Part shown: in pieces, positions 61,955 to 64,000 of the stretch
How positions within the stretch are numbered: position 1 is the stretch's first letter
Layout of the letters: each line of letters opens with the position of its first letter
Assembly: GCA_017469935.1 (NCBI GenBank)
Contig: JAFUFL010000076.1
Location: 1-64,000 of the forward strand
Direction of reading: 5' to 3'
Origin: Lachnospiraceae bacterium
GTDB taxonomy: Bacteria; Bacillota; Clostridia; Lachnospirales; Lachnospiraceae
Length of the DNA stretch: 64,000 bases
Program-made: the position numbers and the translations under genes
The notes under the pieces: model-generated
What the model saw: only the letters and a program-made list of their open reading frames with translations
Database searches by the model: none
Told to the model about the DNA's origin: nothing

Positions 61955-62107
61955 GGGATCTCTTGGAGATCCCGACGCCTTAAAGGCTTGCCTTAAGGCG
62001 AAACTTGCCTGACAGATTGACGCCGACATAGGAGCATAGGCGTTCGGTGTCGGTCTGTCAGTAGTGCCTTCCTGCGACGATATAGAAGCATAGGCGTTCG
62101 GCGCAGG
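61955..62107. other. Candidate oriT: cluster of four hairpins
   Basis: Just upstream of mobC are four inverted repeats in 150 bp: gggatctc / gagatccc (61955-61973), cgccttaa / ttaaggcg (61976-62000), ctgacag / ctgtcag enclosing gccgaca / tgtcggt (62009-62061), and cctgcg / cgcagg (62071-62107). Hairpins 3 and 4 share the 15-bp core agcataggcgttcgg (62033-62047 and 62087-62101). Position and structure fit an origin of transfer recognised by MobA and MobC. The nick site is not known. No further gene is seen in 62108-62290. Confidence 0.65.
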
Positions 62108-62290
62108 AGGAGGCTCGGAAGATGGTGTCTGTTCCTTCGCTTCTTTGGATTAGGATGAAAGAAAAGTGTTTTATTTTGCTTTAATAAATAACCTTCTCTG
62201 CTACGTTAAAAAGAAAATTACTTTCATTAAAAGGATCTTTGATAGGGAGTACCATACTATTAGGATGATTTTTACTTGGAGAATTAAAGT

Positions 62291-63067
62291 ATGAAAGAAG
62301 CAGTGAAGACGTCTTTCGGATCATACCGAATTGTCGATGGTGATGGAACTCACATCATCATGACAAACGAAGATTTTCACGAAAATACCAAGATATTCCA
62401 TTTTTTGCGCGACGACATCCGCCGCCTTTCCCAAGAGAGTGTGGACCTGCACTGCAAACTGCAGGACGACCTCAAGACGATAGAGTTTCTTAAATCGGAA
62501 CTTGCGGTGGCAGAAGGAACGATCAAAGAGCTCTCCGAACAGAAGGATGATCTTGAAAGGTCAATATCCTCGCTGAAAGATGAACTCGCGAAGCTGACGG
62601 ATGACCTTGCCCATGCCGAGTCCCTGAATGTAAATCTCAAGCGTATCTGCCGCGAGCGTGCCAACCAAGCTCGCGACCTGCCAAAGAGCAGCGACGGATA
62701 CATCGTCCTCGTCTCCCAAGAGTGGCGGGAGAAGGCCCAGAACGGGAAACTGATCCGCGGCTATAAAAGCGTGATCCAATCTCCCTACGATGCAGCCATG
62801 GATGATACCACGGCAAAAAAGCAGATTTTTGAGGATCTTATCAACGGCGTATTGACGGATCTCGGTTGTCCATACTACGAACAGGTCAACGGTCGACCGA
62901 AGGAGCCGATCGAAGAAATGTCGATGTCGATGTATCGCTGGGTTTTCACGGCTGATTTTCGGTCTACTTTTTGGAACATCACGATATACACTTCTGGACC
63001 ACTAAAAGTTCCGCCGCACCGCAGACCACAGCAAAAACCAAGAAATCAAGGAGGAACTTCAAAATGA
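62291..63067 (+). CDS. Coiled-coil protein, element maintenance/unknown
   Basis: 258 aa. N-terminal small domain (MKEAVKTSFGSYRIVDG), a coiled coil at about 45-115 (LRDDIRRLSQESVDLHCK ... SSLKDELAKL), and a C-terminal domain (about 130-230; YIVLVSQEWREKAQNGKL). No membrane segment. The last bases overlap the next gene by 4 bp, so the two are coupled. It lies on the other side of oriT, divergent from the mob genes. Not recognised. Confidence 0.7.
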   Translation: MKEAVKTSFGSYRIVDGDGTHIIMTNEDFHENTKIFHFLRDDIRRLSQESVDLHCKLQDDLKTIEFLKSELAVAEGTIKELSEQKDDLERSISSLKDELAKLTDDLAHAESLNVNLKRICRERANQARDLPKSSDGYIVLVSQEWREKAQNGKLIRGYKSVIQSPYDAAMDDTTAKKQIFEDLINGVLTDLGCPYYEQVNGRPKEPIEEMSMSMYRWVFTADFRSTFWNITIYTSGPLKVPPHRRPQQKPRNQGGTSK

Positions 63068-63531
63068 TAAATCGAAGTATGGAAGAGGCGCTGAAAAGAG
63101 CGCAGAAGAAGGCAACTGATGCAGATACAGACCCCGAGGCTTATCGGGACCGCATACTCTCAGCCGCCCGGCAGGCGATGAAGGCATCCAAGACAGACTC
63201 GATCGAGATAGATCACGGGAGGGGTAAAGTGGTCTTCTCTCTCGACAGAAGCTCTGACAAGGTCAGGATGTTTATCGATGGCGATGAGATCCCGGAGGAG
63301 AGGATGACCGATACGATCGCTGATATCGACGGGATCGGTAGACCGGAAACTGCTACTGAAAAAGCTCAGAAGTTTGTTGAGGCAAGCGGCATCACAAAGA
63401 ACATTGGCAGCCGAAGTTTTGACGCTGTACTGCGAGCTGCCTCGAATGATGCAAAGGAAGCGAGCAGGTCCACAGGCAGTCTCCTGAGGGCGCTACTCAT
63501 GATGATGAGTAGATCGATTGATGCTCGATGA
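63064..63531 (+). CDS. Hypothetical protein, coupled to the coiled-coil gene
   Basis: 155 aa, starts MINRSMEEALKRAQKKATD with AAGGAGGAACTTCAAA upstream. Mostly helical and charged, with an internal beta segment (GRGKVVFSLDRSSDKVRMFIDG). It overlaps the preceding stop (ATGA). Probably shares its function, which is unknown. Confidence 0.65.
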   Translation: MINRSMEEALKRAQKKATDADTDPEAYRDRILSAARQAMKASKTDSIEIDHGRGKVVFSLDRSSDKVRMFIDGDEIPEERMTDTIADIDGIGRPETATEKAQKFVEASGITKNIGSRSFDAVLRAASNDAKEASRSTGSLLRALLMMMSRSIDAR

Positions 63532-63619
63532 GCCTTTAGAAGATTTTTTTTATTATTTTTTACTTCCTGCATACACAGAGTGACAAACGTAATCGCCCTG
63601 TGGGCAGGAAGGAAAATAT

Positions 63620-63856
63620 ATGAAATACTACGATTATAATTTTGAGCTCGGCGACAAGCTCAAGGAACTGCGGACAAGAAGCGGTAAGACAATCGAACAG
63701 ATCAGCGAGCTTGTAAGCTGCGATCCCCGCACGATTTCAAATTACGAGCGGGGCATGATGCCTCGGGTATCAATTTACCACAGGTATCTCGATGCCTTGG
63801 GAGTTTCTGACAGCGAAAGGATCGATCTCGTACAGCTCGCTTATGGAAGGAGATAG
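63620..63856 (+). CDS. XRE-type helix-turn-helix regulator
   Basis: 78 aa. The core is an XRE domain: LKELRTRSGKTIEQISELV then DPRTISNYERG and MPRVSIYHRYLDALGV. Ribosome site GGCAGGAAGGAAAATAT. The following gene starts 2 bp after its stop, so it heads or sits in a transcript that continues past the window. Likely controls the element. Confidence 0.8.
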   Translation: MKYYDYNFELGDKLKELRTRSGKTIEQISELVSCDPRTISNYERGMMPRVSIYHRYLDALGVSDSERIDLVQLAYGRR

Positions 63857-63858
63857 CT

Positions 63859-64000
63859 ATGATGTTCTTAAAGATGGATGAACGGATAGAAAAGGCTCTC
63901 GATGAAATGATGGTTCAGAAGTTGAAAGGCAGCCCGGAGATATTCAGTGGAAACACACTCACCATAGGCAAATCGTGGATAAGCGAACTCAGCCAGGTAT
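63859..64000 (+). CDS. Partial hypothetical protein at the right edge
   Basis: An open frame from ATG 63859 with GGAAGGAGATAGCT upstream, running off the window. The visible part (MMFLKMDERIEKALDEMMVQ) is helical and charged. Incomplete, so no function is proposed. Confidence 0.5.
   Translation, partial: MMFLKMDERIEKALDEMMVQKLKGSPEIFSGNTLTIGKSWISELSQV

Noticed and set aside
37424..64000. Integrase or type IV secretion genes for a self-transmissible element
   Set aside because: None seen in the window; only relaxase, MobC and MobB-like genes, so self-transfer is not claimed.

Overview
The window looks like a chromosome segment of an anaerobic Firmicute, most likely Lachnospiraceae. The evidence is a butyryl-CoA:acetate CoA-transferase-like gene, a thioredoxin pair, B12-dependent methionine synthase with a separate activation protein, LuxS, two YfhO-type membrane proteins, strong AGGAGG ribosome binding sites and TTGACA/TATAAT-like promoters. 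No species is assigned. The window splits near 37.4 kb into a GC-rich core (1-37.4 kb) and a more AT-rich mobile element (37.4 kb to the right edge).

Core, left to right. A structured palindromic region is followed by a minus-strand operon tex / domain-permuted GH3 beta-glucosidase / ROK kinase. Facing it, a yybP-ykoY (manganese) riboswitch with its own promoter and terminator precedes an ArsB/NhaD-superfamily permease. Next come a YfhO-type glycan membrane enzyme, a secreted SH3/NlpC-P60 cell-wall hydrolase, a two-component system whose kinase gene has lost its catalytic core, the CoA-transferase, trxA and trxB, deoC, and methionine synthase with its activation protein. Then follow a zone of two kinds of non-coding tandem repeat, a membrane-anchored polysaccharide deacetylase, a lipoprotein, an rRNA pseudouridine synthase, an intact two-component system, luxS, and an operon of MTA/SAH nucleosidase plus two large membrane proteins. 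metH, its activator, luxS and the nucleosidase together cover most of the activated methyl cycle.

Mobile element. It begins at a 3'-terminal tRNA fragment followed by the tRNA's own terminator, as expected where an element has integrated in a tRNA gene. The intact tRNA and any integrase must lie beyond 64 kb. Cargo is mostly DNA-directed defence-like genes: a helicase-HNH protein with an overlapping partner, a complete type I restriction-modification operon, a small PD-(D/E)XK-like protein, and an unusual PD-(D/E)XK nuclease fused to a HhH-GPD (endonuclease III-like) DNA glycosylase with a frameshifted downstream gene. There are also a zinc-ribbon lipoprotein and an ISL3-family insertion sequence. 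The right part is a replication and mobilization module: Holliday-junction-resolvase-like nuclease, DnaB-like helicase, TOPRIM primase, Rep-like initiator with iterons, MobC/MobA/MobB-like genes and an oriT-like hairpin cluster. No conjugation (type IV secretion) genes are seen, so the element is better described as a mobilizable than a self-transmissible element, as far as the window shows.

The best candidates for something undescribed are the nuclease-glycosylase fusion, the helicase-HNH pair, the manganese-riboswitch-controlled ArsB/NhaD permease, and the 71-bp-period hairpin repeats with compensatory changes.
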